This document shows positions 26,746-35,578 of a stretch of 64,000 nucleotides of DNA, in pieces; position 1 is the first letter of the stretch; every line of letters begins with the position of its first letter. The notes beneath the pieces are model-generated. The model did not search any database. It saw only the letters and a program-made list of their open reading frames with translations, and had not been told where the DNA came from. Source of the stretch: Bacteroidota bacterium (GTDB taxonomy: Bacteria > Bacteroidota > Ignavibacteria > Ignavibacteriales > Melioribacteraceae); assembly GCA_018818065.1 (NCBI GenBank), contig JAHISV010000005.1, positions 1,036,527 through 1,100,526 on the forward strand. Reading direction: 5' to 3'. The position numbers were made by a program, and so were the translations under genes.

Positions 26746-28425
26746 ATGCAAATTGAAGAAAATAATGCTGCATTAAGGAATTTATCGGCACTCGTCGATT
26801 TTAGCAACCTCGTAAATTCCAGTCTGAATCTCAATTTCTCACTCAATAATTTGATACTCACTTGTTTTACCAAATTCCATACTACTAAGGGAATTATCGC
26901 GCTAATTGATGATGAAAGAAATCTGGTCATTGAATCGCAAAAGGGTTTCAGAAAAGAAATTGTAGAAAACTTTCCAATTGGAAATTATGAGAAGTTAATG
27001 GCAAGTGACGAGCTTAACAAATTTATTAAGGATAATAAACTAGGTGTTTGTGAAAAGATAATTTCATCAAACGGGCCTCAGGGAATAATACTATTAGGTG
27101 AGAAGTTAAGCAGAGAGGAATACACAGATGCCGACAAAGATTTTTTAAAGACAATGCTTAATATTGGTGCTACTGCAATTGAAAACTCTGTGGTGTTTGA
27201 AAAATTAAGAATTGCAAATAGAAACCTTGATTCCAAAGTGAACCAGCTGAGCTCATTATTTGATTTAAGTAAGGAGTTTAGTGGCATTCTTGAAATTGGA
27301 ATGGTAAGCAAAATGTTGGTCTATTCAATTTTAGGGCAATTACTTGTAAGTAAATACACAGTTCTTACTTGCGAGGGAAACGTCACAAAAATACTCGATT
27401 CAAAATTTCCGCCTGACGACATTCTAAAATTGTTGGATTCTATTAACTATGAGGAGATAATTTCCCCGATTGTTGAGGAACAGGTGGAAGAAAGATATAA
27501 CGAATTATCGGTTATGGGAGTGAAAGCAATAGTACCCATGATGATTAAAGGAAAAGTTAAAGGTTTAATTCTTCTCGGGGAGAGGAGAAATCAATTAAAT
27601 TACTCGAAATCTGATATTGAATATATTTCATCCGTTGGTGGGCTTGCTATTATCTCTATTGAAAACTCTCTGTTATTTAAACAAGCAATTGAAAAGCAAA
27701 AGTTGGAAAAAGATCTTGAGATAGCCAGAAAAATTCAAAAGAACTTATTACCTAAAACGATACCAAAATTGAAAAATTTTGAAATTGCTGCCTATAATCA
27801 ATCTGCAAGGCAAGTAGGTGGTGACTACTACGATTTGGTAAGACTTGATGAGGATCGTACATTATTTGCTGTTGGGGATGTCTCCGGCAAGGGAGTTCAG
27901 GCAGCATTATTAATGGCTAACGTACAGGCATTCTTAAAATCCATTTGTAAACAGGATATCGAATTAGGCAGTGCCTCCGATTTAATTAATGATCTGGTTT
28001 CTGAAAATACATCCGGTGGTAGCTTCATTACCTTTTTTTGGGCAATTCTTAACGACAAAACAAAAACCATGACTTCGGTAAATATGGGACATAACCCGCC
28101 ATTACTTGTAAGAGATGGTAAGATTATCAAGCTCAAAAAGGGTGGTATGATCCTTGGGGTAATGGAAACTATTGTTCCTTACATCTCCGAAACGACGAGC
28201 CTTAAACAGGGTGATATATTAATTATATTCACAGACGGTGTAACCGAGGCAATGAATATTGCCGAAGAAGAATATACTGATGAAAGACTTGAAGAATTGG
28301 CATTTACCTTTGAAGGACTTACTGCTCAGCAAATATTAGATAAAATAAATGCTGATGTTAAGTCTTACACTAAGGGCGCTGAACAATCCGACGATATCAC
28401 CTTGATGATAATTAAAGTCTTATAG
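26746..28425 (+). CDS. Soluble GAF-GAF-SpoIIE PP2C-type phosphatase
   Basis: A 559-residue cytoplasmic protein without membrane segments. Two GAF-like domains fill about 1-150 and 165-320, joined by helical linkers. The phosphatase domain (about 340-559) has VGGDYYDLV, VGDVSGKGVQA, IFTDGVTEAMN and DDITLMII metal-binding motifs. It is the second SpoIIE phosphatase in the island and, being soluble, probably reads an intracellular signal through its GAF domains. It starts 5 bp after the kinase gene. No terminator was recognised in the 250 bp downstream. Confidence 0.88.
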   Translation: MQIEENNAALRNLSALVDFSNLVNSSLNLNFSLNNLILTCFTKFHTTKGIIALIDDERNLVIESQKGFRKEIVENFPIGNYEKLMASDELNKFIKDNKLGVCEKIISSNGPQGIILLGEKLSREEYTDADKDFLKTMLNIGATAIENSVVFEKLRIANRNLDSKVNQLSSLFDLSKEFSGILEIGMVSKMLVYSILGQLLVSKYTVLTCEGNVTKILDSKFPPDDILKLLDSINYEEIISPIVEEQVEERYNELSVMGVKAIVPMMIKGKVKGLILLGERRNQLNYSKSDIEYISSVGGLAIISIENSLLFKQAIEKQKLEKDLEIARKIQKNLLPKTIPKLKNFEIAAYNQSARQVGGDYYDLVRLDEDRTLFAVGDVSGKGVQAALLMANVQAFLKSICKQDIELGSASDLINDLVSENTSGGSFITFFWAILNDKTKTMTSVNMGHNPPLLVRDGKIIKLKKGGMILGVMETIVPYISETTSLKQGDILIIFTDGVTEAMNIAEEEYTDERLEELAFTFEGLTAQQILDKINADVKSYTKGAEQSDDITLMIIKVL

Positions 28426-28688
28426 TGCTGGTTTTTCTAATATTATCATGTTATGTTCTTCCAACTTTTACATAAACCATTCACGGCTGATTAAGAAGTA
28501 CTGACAATTCTTTTAGTAAACTCCAAAATGGTTTTTAATTGCTCTTGATAATCCTATCTTGCAGACTGAGTTTGGGAACAGTAACAATGTTGTAGATTGT
28601 TTATAGTTTGAAAAAATGTAATTTTTACTTCAATACAATATTTGCCTGATCAATTTTATCTTTAAGAAAAATAAACATGAGGAATAAT

Positions 28689-29507
28689 ATGACAGAATAC
28701 TTTAGTTCTATCCAAGGTATAATTCAGCAATATGGACTTAATGTTGCAGGGGCAATTCTTATTTTTATTATAGGTTACTTTGCTTCGAAAATCATCAGAC
28801 GCGCATTTAGAAAAATTTTTGAAAAGAGTAGGGTGGATTCAACAATTTCTTCTTTCATGTTGAATATAATCTATGGTCTTTCGTTAACTTTCGTTGCCTT
28901 AATGACTTTGACCAGACTGGGTGTGGAAACAACATCATTCATTGCGGTACTTGGCGCCGCTGGTTTAGCTGTCGGTTTTGCTTTGAAGGATTCACTTTCC
29001 AATTTCGCTGCAGGAATCATGCTGCTTATATTTAGACATTTCAAAGTAGGAGATTACATTGAAGGAGGCGGAGTAGCGGGAAGTGTTGAAGAGATTCATA
29101 TATTTTCTACGAAGCTTGTTACTCCTGATAATAAAGTTATATATGTTCCAAACTCCTCATTGATAAGCGGAAGCCTTACAAATTATAGTGCAAAAGAAAC
29201 GAGAAGAGTTGACTTAGTTTTTGGTATTGGTTACGGGGATGATATAGCAAAAGCAAAAGCCATTCTTGCAGAAATTCTTGATTCTGACGAGAGAGTCTTG
29301 AAAGAACCAGCACCACAAATTGCATTATCTGAGTTAGGCGATAGCAGTGTAAATTTTGTTGTAAGACCATGGACCCTGAGAGAAAACTATTGGAATTTAT
29401 ATTTTGATGTCCGCGAGAAAGTTAAGTTGAGATTTGATGAGGAAAATATCACTATCCCATTTCCTCAAAGAGATGTTCATATTCATAATACCAGAGAAGC
29501 TGTTTAA
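28689..29507 (+). CDS. mscS: Small-conductance mechanosensitive channel, MscS family
   Basis: The ATG at 28689 is preferred over one at 28677 because AGGA lies 5 nt before it. The protein, about 272 residues, has three N-terminal transmembrane segments, of which the third is the pore-lining TM3 (GAAGLAVGFALKDSLSNFAAGIMLL). A beta domain (FKVGDYIEGGGVAGSVEEIHIFST, PNSSLISGSLTNYS) and an alpha/beta C-terminal domain follow. It would release solutes during hypo-osmotic shock. It is a monocistronic plus-strand gene. Confidence 0.93.
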   Translation: MTEYFSSIQGIIQQYGLNVAGAILIFIIGYFASKIIRRAFRKIFEKSRVDSTISSFMLNIIYGLSLTFVALMTLTRLGVETTSFIAVLGAAGLAVGFALKDSLSNFAAGIMLLIFRHFKVGDYIEGGGVAGSVEEIHIFSTKLVTPDNKVIYVPNSSLISGSLTNYSAKETRRVDLVFGIGYGDDIAKAKAILAEILDSDERVLKEPAPQIALSELGDSSVNFVVRPWTLRENYWNLYFDVREKVKLRFDEENITIPFPQRDVHIHNTREAV

Positions 29508-29516
29508 ATGAAGAAG

Positions 29517-29545
29517 CCGATAGATTATTCTGTCGGTGTTCTTTT
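29517..29545 (+). terminator. Terminator after mscS
   Basis: An 8-bp stem with one G-U pair (29517-29524 with 29529-29536) and a TTAT loop is followed by a T-rich stretch, 10 bp after the mscS stop codon. Confidence 0.55.
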
Positions 29546-29666
29546 CTGCATAAGTAAATTAAGACATTAAACAGATTTTTAATGTTCTCCAGCCACATCA
29601 AGGAAGTTCCAGGATTGTTCCAAATAAATGTGGTACGTGTCAACAAGAATAAGACAAAAATAAATT

Positions 29667-30854
29667 TCAATTCCCCTGTTTTTTTAATGAAAATTTTAAA
29701 ATACTATAACCCAGCACACCAGAAAATATTGAGCCAAGTATAATTCCAACCCGTTCATCGAATAAAAGATTTATGCCGGTTTCTTCAAATGCAAGTGAAC
29801 CAATAAAAAGACTCATTGTAAAACCAACACCGCACAAAACAGATATTCCATAAAGCGATAACCACGATACACCAGCAGGCATATCAGCAAATTTTAGTTT
29901 AATTCCAATCCAGCAAAGTCCAATTATTCCTAATTGTTTTCCAAAAAATAATCCCCAGGTAATTCCCATTGTCACTCCATGAAAGAGCTGCTCCGAACCA
30001 ATTCCATCAAGACGTATCCCTGCGTTTGCAAATGCAAATAGAGGTAATATAAAGAATGCTACTAAAGCATGAAGATCAAGCTCCAATTCTTTTAGCGGAG
30101 ATTTTTCCGCATTCTTGCCAGATTGAATTGGAATAAACATGGCAAGAATAACACCCGCTAAAGTGGCGTGTACCCCCGATTTTAATAACGCCACCCACAT
30201 AATTATCCCAACTCCAAAATAAATGCTGAGTTTTTGAACGCTAAATCTATTAAGTAGAAATAAGATTAAAACACATACTGCAGCAACAATTAAAGAAATG
30301 ATGGAAATATTTGCTGTGTAAAAGAATGCAATTATCAGTATGGCGCCTATATCATCAAAAATGGCAAGGGACGTTAGAAATATCTTTAGACTAACTGGTA
30401 CTCGTGAGCCCAGCAAAGCAAGAATACCCAGAGCAAATGCTATATCTGTTGCAGCGGGAATGGCCCATCCTTTAATTGCTATAGGGTCTGTATAATTATA
30501 GTAAACATAAATTATAGAAGGGACCAACATTCCTCCAATGGCACCCAGAGCAGGAAGCATTACTTTCCGTATGTCAGAAAGCTCTCCCAGCAATACTTCT
30601 CGTTTAAGCTCAAGACCAACCAAGAGAAAAAACACCGCCATTAATCCATCATTTATCCAGAGTAAAAGAGGCTTAGCTATTTCGAGTGATCCGACCCGAA
30701 TATGGACTGGTGTGTTAATAAAAAAATCGTAGTAAAAAGACAAAGGTGAATTTGCAACAACCATTGCCAGAATGGCAGCAACCATTAAAAGAATACCGCC
30801 GCTTGATTCCATTTTTAAAAATTTCTTAATCATTAAACTATCCGATTTGTTCAT
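29667..30854 (-). CDS. nhaA: Na+/H+ antiporter NhaA
   Basis: A 395-residue secondary transporter that exports Na+ in exchange for H+. It has about eleven or twelve transmembrane helices. The tandem aspartates of the active site are in [13 protein letters not shown], and [16 protein letters not shown] and [19 protein letters not shown] are strongly conserved family stretches. Length is normal. It runs in the same direction as the YitT-like gene with a 130 bp gap, and converges on mscS. Confidence 0.96.
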   Translation of the reverse strand: MNKSDSLMIKKFLKMESSGGILLMVAAILAMVVANSPLSFYYDFFINTPVHIRVGSLEIAKPLLLWINDGLMAVFFLLVGLELKREVLLGELSDIRKVMLPALGAIGGMLVPSIIYVYYNYTDPIAIKGWAIPAATDIAFALGILALLGSRVPVSLKIFLTSLAIFDDIGAILIIAFFYTANISIISLIVAAVCVLILFLLNRFSVQKLSIYFGVGIIMWVALLKSGVHATLAGVILAMFIPIQSGKNAEKSPLKELELDLHALVAFFILPLFAFANAGIRLDGIGSEQLFHGVTMGITWGLFFGKQLGIIGLCWIGIKLKFADMPAGVSWLSLYGISVLCGVGFTMSLFIGSLAFEETGINLLFDERVGIILGSIFSGVLGYSILKFSLKKQGN

Positions 30855-30909
30855 ATTTTAGACTTCGAATCTTACTCTCTTTTGTCAGACAACATCCTAC
30901 TTCTTAGTG

Positions 30910-30947
30910 CCTCTTTAATGATATCTTCTTTTATATGATAAAGGAGG
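30910..30947. repeat. Imperfect inverted repeat between nhaA and the yitT-like gene
   Basis: CCTCTTTA and TAAAGGAGG arms, with one bulged base, extend inward imperfectly into AT-rich arms around a short T-rich loop. It lies 55 bp upstream of the nhaA start on the minus strand. Its role, leader hairpin or operator, is open. Confidence 0.3.
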
Positions 30948-30983
30948 TTTCTGCTGAGCCAAGTAAAGCAATTTGCACTTGAT

Positions 30984-31853
30984 TTATTTTTCTAACGATC
31001 GTTTCTTTATCATTCCACTTTTAACATCTTTTATGCTATTCATCACTATAAATGCACCAGAGTCAATTTTATTAATTTCTGTCTTTAGGCGAGCAATTTC
31101 GAGTCTTGTAATAACTGTATAAATGATGTCTATTTGCCTTAAATTATCGCCATATTTCCCGTATCCTCCTCTGCCAGTATATATAGTAACACCTCTCCCC
31201 AATTTTTCGGTAATCATTAATCTGATTTCATCACTGTTACCGGATACTATCGTAATTCCAGTATATTCTTCAACTCCCTCAATTATAAAATTAATAGTTT
31301 TTGCCGCAGCTAAATAAGTTAGCATGGCATATAAGGCAATTTCTATAGATAAAATATATGCTCCAAATGAAAATATGATAATGTTGAGTATTAGTACTAT
31401 GTCACCGATAGTAAGACCTGTTTTTTTGCTTAAATGAATTGCTAAGACTTCAGTTCCGTCTATTACGGCTCCACCTCGAATTGCCATTCCAATTCCTGCC
31501 CCTAAGAAAAATCCACCAAAAACAGCGATAAGTAATTTATCTGATGTAATTAGCGGAAAAGGTATGAAGTGAACAACAAATGCAAGTCCAATTATTGCGA
31601 TAATGCTTTTAAGAGCAAATTGCTTTCCAATTTGTGAGTATCCAATTATCAGAAACGGTAAATTAATAACTACAATAAGAATGGATAAAGGCAAACGTGT
31701 CGTTTCTGATATTAAAAGAGCAATGCCCATGGCTCCGCCATCAATAAATAAATTAGGCAATAAAAAGCCCTTTAGTCCAAAACCAGCCGAAAAAATGCCG
31801 ACTAGTATTAAAATTGTATCTTTGACTAAATGCGTAATATTACTTTTAAAAAT
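30984..31853 (-). CDS. YitT-family (DUF161/DUF2179) membrane protein with probable ATT start
   Basis: The recognisable protein has five hydrophobic segments and a C-terminal DUF2179 domain (GVTIYTGRGGYGKYGDN, TVITRLEIARLKTEI). The first ATG, GTG or TTG in frame is the TTG at 31760, but the frame stays open upstream to a TGA at 31902-31904 and encodes an expected first helix, DTILILVGIFSAGFGLKG, joining LLPN and IDGGAMGIALLI. An ATT at 31851-31853 preceded by GAGGT with a 4-nt spacer would start a 289-residue protein. Function in this family is not established (membrane transport suggested). The assigned start is inference. Confidence 0.72.
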   Translation of the reverse strand: MFKSNITHLVKDTILILVGIFSAGFGLKGFLLPNLFIDGGAMGIALLISETTRLPLSILIVVINLPFLIIGYSQIGKQFALKSIIAIIGLAFVVHFIPFPLITSDKLLIAVFGGFFLGAGIGMAIRGGAVIDGTEVLAIHLSKKTGLTIGDIVLILNIIIFSFGAYILSIEIALYAMLTYLAAAKTINFIIEGVEEYTGITIVSGNSDEIRLMITEKLGRGVTIYTGRGGYGKYGDNLRQIDIIYTVITRLEIARLKTEINKIDSGAFIVMNSIKDVKSGMIKKRSLEK

Positions 31854-31857
31854 TTCG

Positions 31858-31862
31858 ACCTC
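31858..31862 (-). promoter_or_regulatory. Shine-Dalgarno-like site before the putative ATT start of the yitT-like gene
   Basis: GAGGT on the minus strand ends 4 nt before ATT 31851-31853. No other start codon is available for the conserved N-terminal helix. Confidence 0.4.
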
Positions 31863-31989
31863 ACTGATTGTGAAATACTCAATAATTACTATGGAACCTA
31901 TTCAAATTAATAAAAAAAAATAGTTATTGTAATTTCTTTTTGCGGCATCACAAATTAAGTCGAATAAATCAAATAATAAAAACATGGGA

Positions 31990-34083
31990 TCATTCAAAAT
32001 AATTAGCTCGAATCAAATGGTAATGGTTTACAATTTCATTAAGACTTTCAGGATCACCAATAATAGTTAATAAATCATTTTCAGATACTACCGTAGCCCC
32101 GTCCGGAATAATAATATCATCATCCCTTTTTATCCACGCGACCAGACTTCCCTCAAAGGTCCATACATCTTTAAGAGCCTTACCACTCATTTCAATCGTC
32201 TCATCTCGTTTAGAAATTTTAAGAAATAAAAACCTTTCGTAATGCAACAAAGCTATTTTTAATTCGTGCTCATTTTTTGCGTTATTCCAATCTCTCAAAA
32301 AACTATTCTCTTCCACACGGCGTGCAATACGAGCTAATATCCTAAGGTGTTGTGCCGGGTTATTCTTAGGGCTAACCAGGAAAAAAACTGCTTTAATCAA
32401 TACTTCGTCTACCTGTTTAAAATCCGTACGTGGGTTATTGTAAAGAATTCGAACGCCCTCATTGGAACGAACTAAAACCATTTTTGGATGTTTTAATCCC
32501 TCAATAATAAGATGAGGCAATGCTATTTCTTGTATTACCGGAGTAGCCCCAATTCGAGTTCCATCCATAAACTCTTTATGTAATCGCTTAGCCGATATAC
32601 CAACTTCTTTTGCCACCCAATCGGAAACTTTAGCAGCAATTTCTTCAAAATCAGCTAATCCATCATTGTCAATTACCATGCTTTTTGCAACAATCTCATC
32701 AAAGGGATCCTCTTTTTTTAATCCCTTCTTTTTCATCATATCCCTTAACTCATAATCAACACCGGCATATTTGTATTTCCCAAGTCTTTCAAAAATATTG
32801 TATATAGCCCCTGTTCGTAATACCTTCCCTTTAGCATAGTAAACGTACCAGACAGTCCCTATTATTATTAAACCAAGAGAGAATAAAAAGGGCAGAAGAC
32901 CCATTTCAAAGATGAAGAAGATGGCAGAAAATATACCAAAAATCTGCATCCATGGATATAGTGGAGAGTGGAATCCTGGATCATATGATTCGATTCTACT
33001 TTCTCTCATTACGATTACAGAAAGGCTTAATACTGCAAATATTAGGAGGAGAAATGCACTGGCAAGTTTAGCAATCATCGTGGGGTCAATAGCAACTACA
33101 AAGAAGATAATTGATCCAACTGTCAACAATAGGGAAACATAAGGGTTTCCTTTTGAATCTGTTTTTCTGAAATATCTGGGAAGTAAATGATCTCTGCTCA
33201 TAGCAAATGGATAGCGTGAAGCACTTAGAATGCCTGCATTTGCAACAGAAAGAAAGGAGAATAGAGCCGCAAATGACACAAGTACAACGCCAACTTTGCC
33301 AGAAATGGCTTCGGCCGCCGCCGCTACTGGTGTAAAACTACCAGCTAATTCTTCCATTGGAACAACACCCACCATTATAATCAGCCCAAGTACATATATA
33401 AATAAGGATGTTCCTAGTGCCCAGAAAATACCCAGTGGCAAATTTCTCTCTGGTTTTTTTATTTCTTCTGCCAGGCTTATTATTTTAGTTATTCCAATAT
33501 AGCTCATAAAAACAAATCCGGCAGTTGAGAATAATGACGATATTTCATTATCCCAAATACCATTAAAATTAGTAGTATTGATTTCAGATATACCACCGCT
33601 TATGAAGTATATAAGAATTGCCGACAAACAAAAAAACAATATAACTTGAAAAGAGCCGCTCTTTTTTGAGCCAAACAAGTTAATTATTCCCAGAAGAACT
33701 GCAATACCGGCTGCGATAGGCACAATTTCGATGGCAGGGAAAAATAATCTTAAATAAGCACCTATGCCAATTAAAGCAAAAGAGACTTTTAATACCAGAG
33801 CAAGCCAGGTACCTAAGCCCCCCACAGTTCCAAAGTACGGACCCAAGGTTCTATCTATAAAGAAATAAAATCCGCCAGCTCTGGGAATAGCTGTTGCTAA
33901 TTCAATTTGGCTGAATAATGCAGGTATCAATGGGATACACGCAATTAAATATACAAGTACAATTGCAGGACCTACTTCTATGGCAGCTAAACCAGGAAGT
34001 AAAAAAAATCCTCCACTTAATGTGGATCCCGTTGCGAGAGCGAAGATTCCCCAAAAGCCAATGTTCTTCTCTAGTCGTTTCAT
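31990..34083 (-). CDS. APC-superfamily amino acid permease with C-terminal EIIA-like and TrkA-C-like domains
   Basis: The ATG at 34083 is chosen since AGGTG precedes it at 6 nt; an upstream GTG would add three residues. The first 430 residues form a 12-helix APC permease (begins GFWGIFALATGSTLSGGFF). About 440-620 is hydrophilic and resembles a PTS EIIA type-2/UspA-like module, with a candidate His in EIALPHLIIEGL and NPAQHLRILARIARR. The last 70 residues look like an RCK_C/TrkA-C domain (VAWIKRDDDIIIPDGATVVSENDLLTIIGD). Such soluble tails probably gate transport in response to phosphorylation or ligand. The substrate is unknown. Confidence 0.85.
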   Translation of the reverse strand: MKRLEKNIGFWGIFALATGSTLSGGFFLLPGLAAIEVGPAIVLVYLIACIPLIPALFSQIELATAIPRAGGFYFFIDRTLGPYFGTVGGLGTWLALVLKVSFALIGIGAYLRLFFPAIEIVPIAAGIAVLLGIINLFGSKKSGSFQVILFFCLSAILIYFISGGISEINTTNFNGIWDNEISSLFSTAGFVFMSYIGITKIISLAEEIKKPERNLPLGIFWALGTSLFIYVLGLIIMVGVVPMEELAGSFTPVAAAAEAISGKVGVVLVSFAALFSFLSVANAGILSASRYPFAMSRDHLLPRYFRKTDSKGNPYVSLLLTVGSIIFFVVAIDPTMIAKLASAFLLLIFAVLSLSVIVMRESRIESYDPGFHSPLYPWMQIFGIFSAIFFIFEMGLLPFLFSLGLIIIGTVWYVYYAKGKVLRTGAIYNIFERLGKYKYAGVDYELRDMMKKKGLKKEDPFDEIVAKSMVIDNDGLADFEEIAAKVSDWVAKEVGISAKRLHKEFMDGTRIGATPVIQEIALPHLIIEGLKHPKMVLVRSNEGVRILYNNPRTDFKQVDEVLIKAVFFLVSPKNNPAQHLRILARIARRVEENSFLRDWNNAKNEHELKIALLHYERFLFLKISKRDETIEMSGKALKDVWTFEGSLVAWIKRDDDIIIPDGATVVSENDLLTIIGDPESLNEIVNHYHLIRANYFE

Positions 34084-34464
34084 CTCAATCACCTATGTTA
34101 TTTAATAATTTTCAAGGAGATTTCATTTGGAAATAAAAATGTTTCATGAATGGTTCAACGGTTTCCAATACCGAACATTGTTTGGAATAAAAAAATTGCT
34201 CAAAAGCGGAAGGTTTGCTTTTAACTGAAATTGAGTTAGGCTCTTTTGCATTTTAGGCTCCTGATAAACTAATACTTAGACGAAACAAGATTCTTATGAT
34301 TTTAACCAAATCAACGAAGTCAAGAAAAAGATTAAGAGAACCTGTATCGGCCTACTTCTTAGCTCCCAACTATGGGTTCTACTAGGTCTGCCTGAGAATT
34401 GAGTTAAAACATAATACAAAAAAAATAAAATTAAAACAGTAATCGTATGAAAATATTGTTTTCG
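34084..34464. other. Intergenic stretch without a recognised gene
   Basis: About 380 bp, AT-rich, between the DUF2294 gene and the permease, both on the minus strand. I saw no convincing ORF, tRNA or strong terminator. A short possible pairing of AGAACC with GGTTCT around 34338-34380 is too weak to call. It probably holds the permease promoter and the 3' end of the small-gene transcript. Confidence 0.5.
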
Positions 34465-34848
34465 TTATAATGGATTGTCTGAGGTTAGGGTTTCTTCGAG
34501 GTTGATATCGAGGGTAAATACAAAAATTCTTTCACCAGTTTCTGGGCTAATATCAGTTAGAAGAGATTTTACACAAGCATTGGTAATATTCTGAATTACT
34601 GTCCTAAGGTAATCAGAAGAATTTTCGATTAATTTTGATCTTAGCTCTTTAACAAGTTTTGCTCCATCAGGGGAACTTGACAAATTATTTTCGGCAGGGG
34701 TTAAAACGCCCTTTAATCTGATCAGGATAATGTCATCAATTATAAAAGTTTTTATTTCATGTGGGCCACGCCCCATAAAATTTTTTTCGAATAAAGTAAT
34801 TTCTTCACTGATTTTAGCTTCTATCTGACCTTTTGTTTGTTCGTTCAT
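34465..34848 (-). CDS. DUF2294-family protein
   Basis: A 127-residue soluble protein matching the DUF2294 pattern, visible as GRGPHEIKTFIIDDIILIRLKGVLTPAENNL in two parts around residues 26-56. The rest is an alpha-helical region and a beta-rich C-terminus ending in IFVFTLDINLEE. No catalytic residues or function can be read. It follows the TerB-like gene by 59 bp on the same strand, and no relation to its neighbours is evident. Confidence 0.7.
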   Translation of the reverse strand: MNEQTKGQIEAKISEEITLFEKNFMGRGPHEIKTFIIDDIILIRLKGVLTPAENNLSSSPDGAKLVKELRSKLIENSSDYLRTVIQNITNACVKSLLTDISPETGERIFVFTLDINLEETLTSDNPL

Positions 34849-34907
34849 TTCTATCCATAATTTGATATATAAACTTATTCATATTTTTTTAGGAGCTTCT
34901 TCCAAGT

Positions 34908-35333
34908 TTAAATTTCATTGAAAATAGTATTTGCTTCTAAATTAAGATTAGTGTTGTTGGGGTCAAACTGATTATTCTTATTCTTTATTTCTTGGCTAAA
35001 CCATTCTTCAGATAAGTTATTCGTTTCAACAATTGATTTCAACCAGTTTAATTCGCTCTGGCAAATATTCCCATCAGACGAGGCAAATTTGATTCCATCT
35101 TTTATAAAGCCAGAAGCAATCTTAATATTTGAAAATTTAGGAGGATCAACAGGAATATGCTCATTTTCTAAAAAATTGGTCATCGATTCTTCTGTGAAGG
35201 TTTTATCAAATCCTAACAAAATGCCAACTTTTCGGAGCAATTGTTTTTCTTCTATTGAAAGTCCTTTATCTATACCTATTAGCAATAATAGTGATCTAAA
35301 GTAATTGCTCTTGTCTAATTGATTACTAATCAT
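34908..35333 (-). CDS. TerB-like helical protein
   Basis: A 141-residue all-helical protein. The sequence FRSLLLLIGIDKGLSIEEKQLLRKVGILLGFD and FASSDGNICQSELNWLKSIVE resembles the TerB/DjlA-N type fold, with acidic residues that in relatives bind metal (DKGLSIEE, SDGNICQSE). Relation is by pattern only. The role is unknown; some TerB-like proteins act in membrane-stress or tellurite responses. It begins 245 bp from the secF end and may be cotranscribed with the DUF2294 gene. Confidence 0.55.
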   Translation of the reverse strand: MISNQLDKSNYFRSLLLLIGIDKGLSIEEKQLLRKVGILLGFDKTFTEESMTNFLENEHIPVDPPKFSNIKIASGFIKDGIKFASSDGNICQSELNWLKSIVETNNLSEEWFSQEIKNKNNQFDPNNTNLNLEANTIFNEI

Positions 35334-35501
35334 ATTGTATTATAGGAAGAATTATCAAATTTGTCAGTTTATTTTATTCCTGATAAAATAAAACATATTA
35401 TTCTTCCTAAAAGTTTTCATAATACAATTATTTCATTGGTGTTAGGAGTATAAAAAAACATGAAAATTAATAGAAAGAATAGCATTTCCAACATTAAAAA
35501 C

Positions 35502-35532
35502 AAAACCCTCACCAATATTGGATGAGGGTTTT
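35502..35532. terminator. Strong terminator after secF
   Basis: Arms 35502-35511 and 35523-35532 form a 10-bp stem, with a further palindromic pairing inside. Flanking A and T runs let it function in both directions. It ends the secD-secF transcript on the minus strand, 47 bp after the secF stop. Confidence 0.85.
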
Positions 35533-35578
35533 GAAATACAAAAATTTATGACTTTTTTCTATTGTAGATCTAAATTTA

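Noticed and set aside
34338..34380. Possible small RNA or tRNA-like fold in the 380 bp intergenic stretch
   Set aside because: Only a 6-bp pairing; no T-loop, acceptor stem or anticodon arm could be built.
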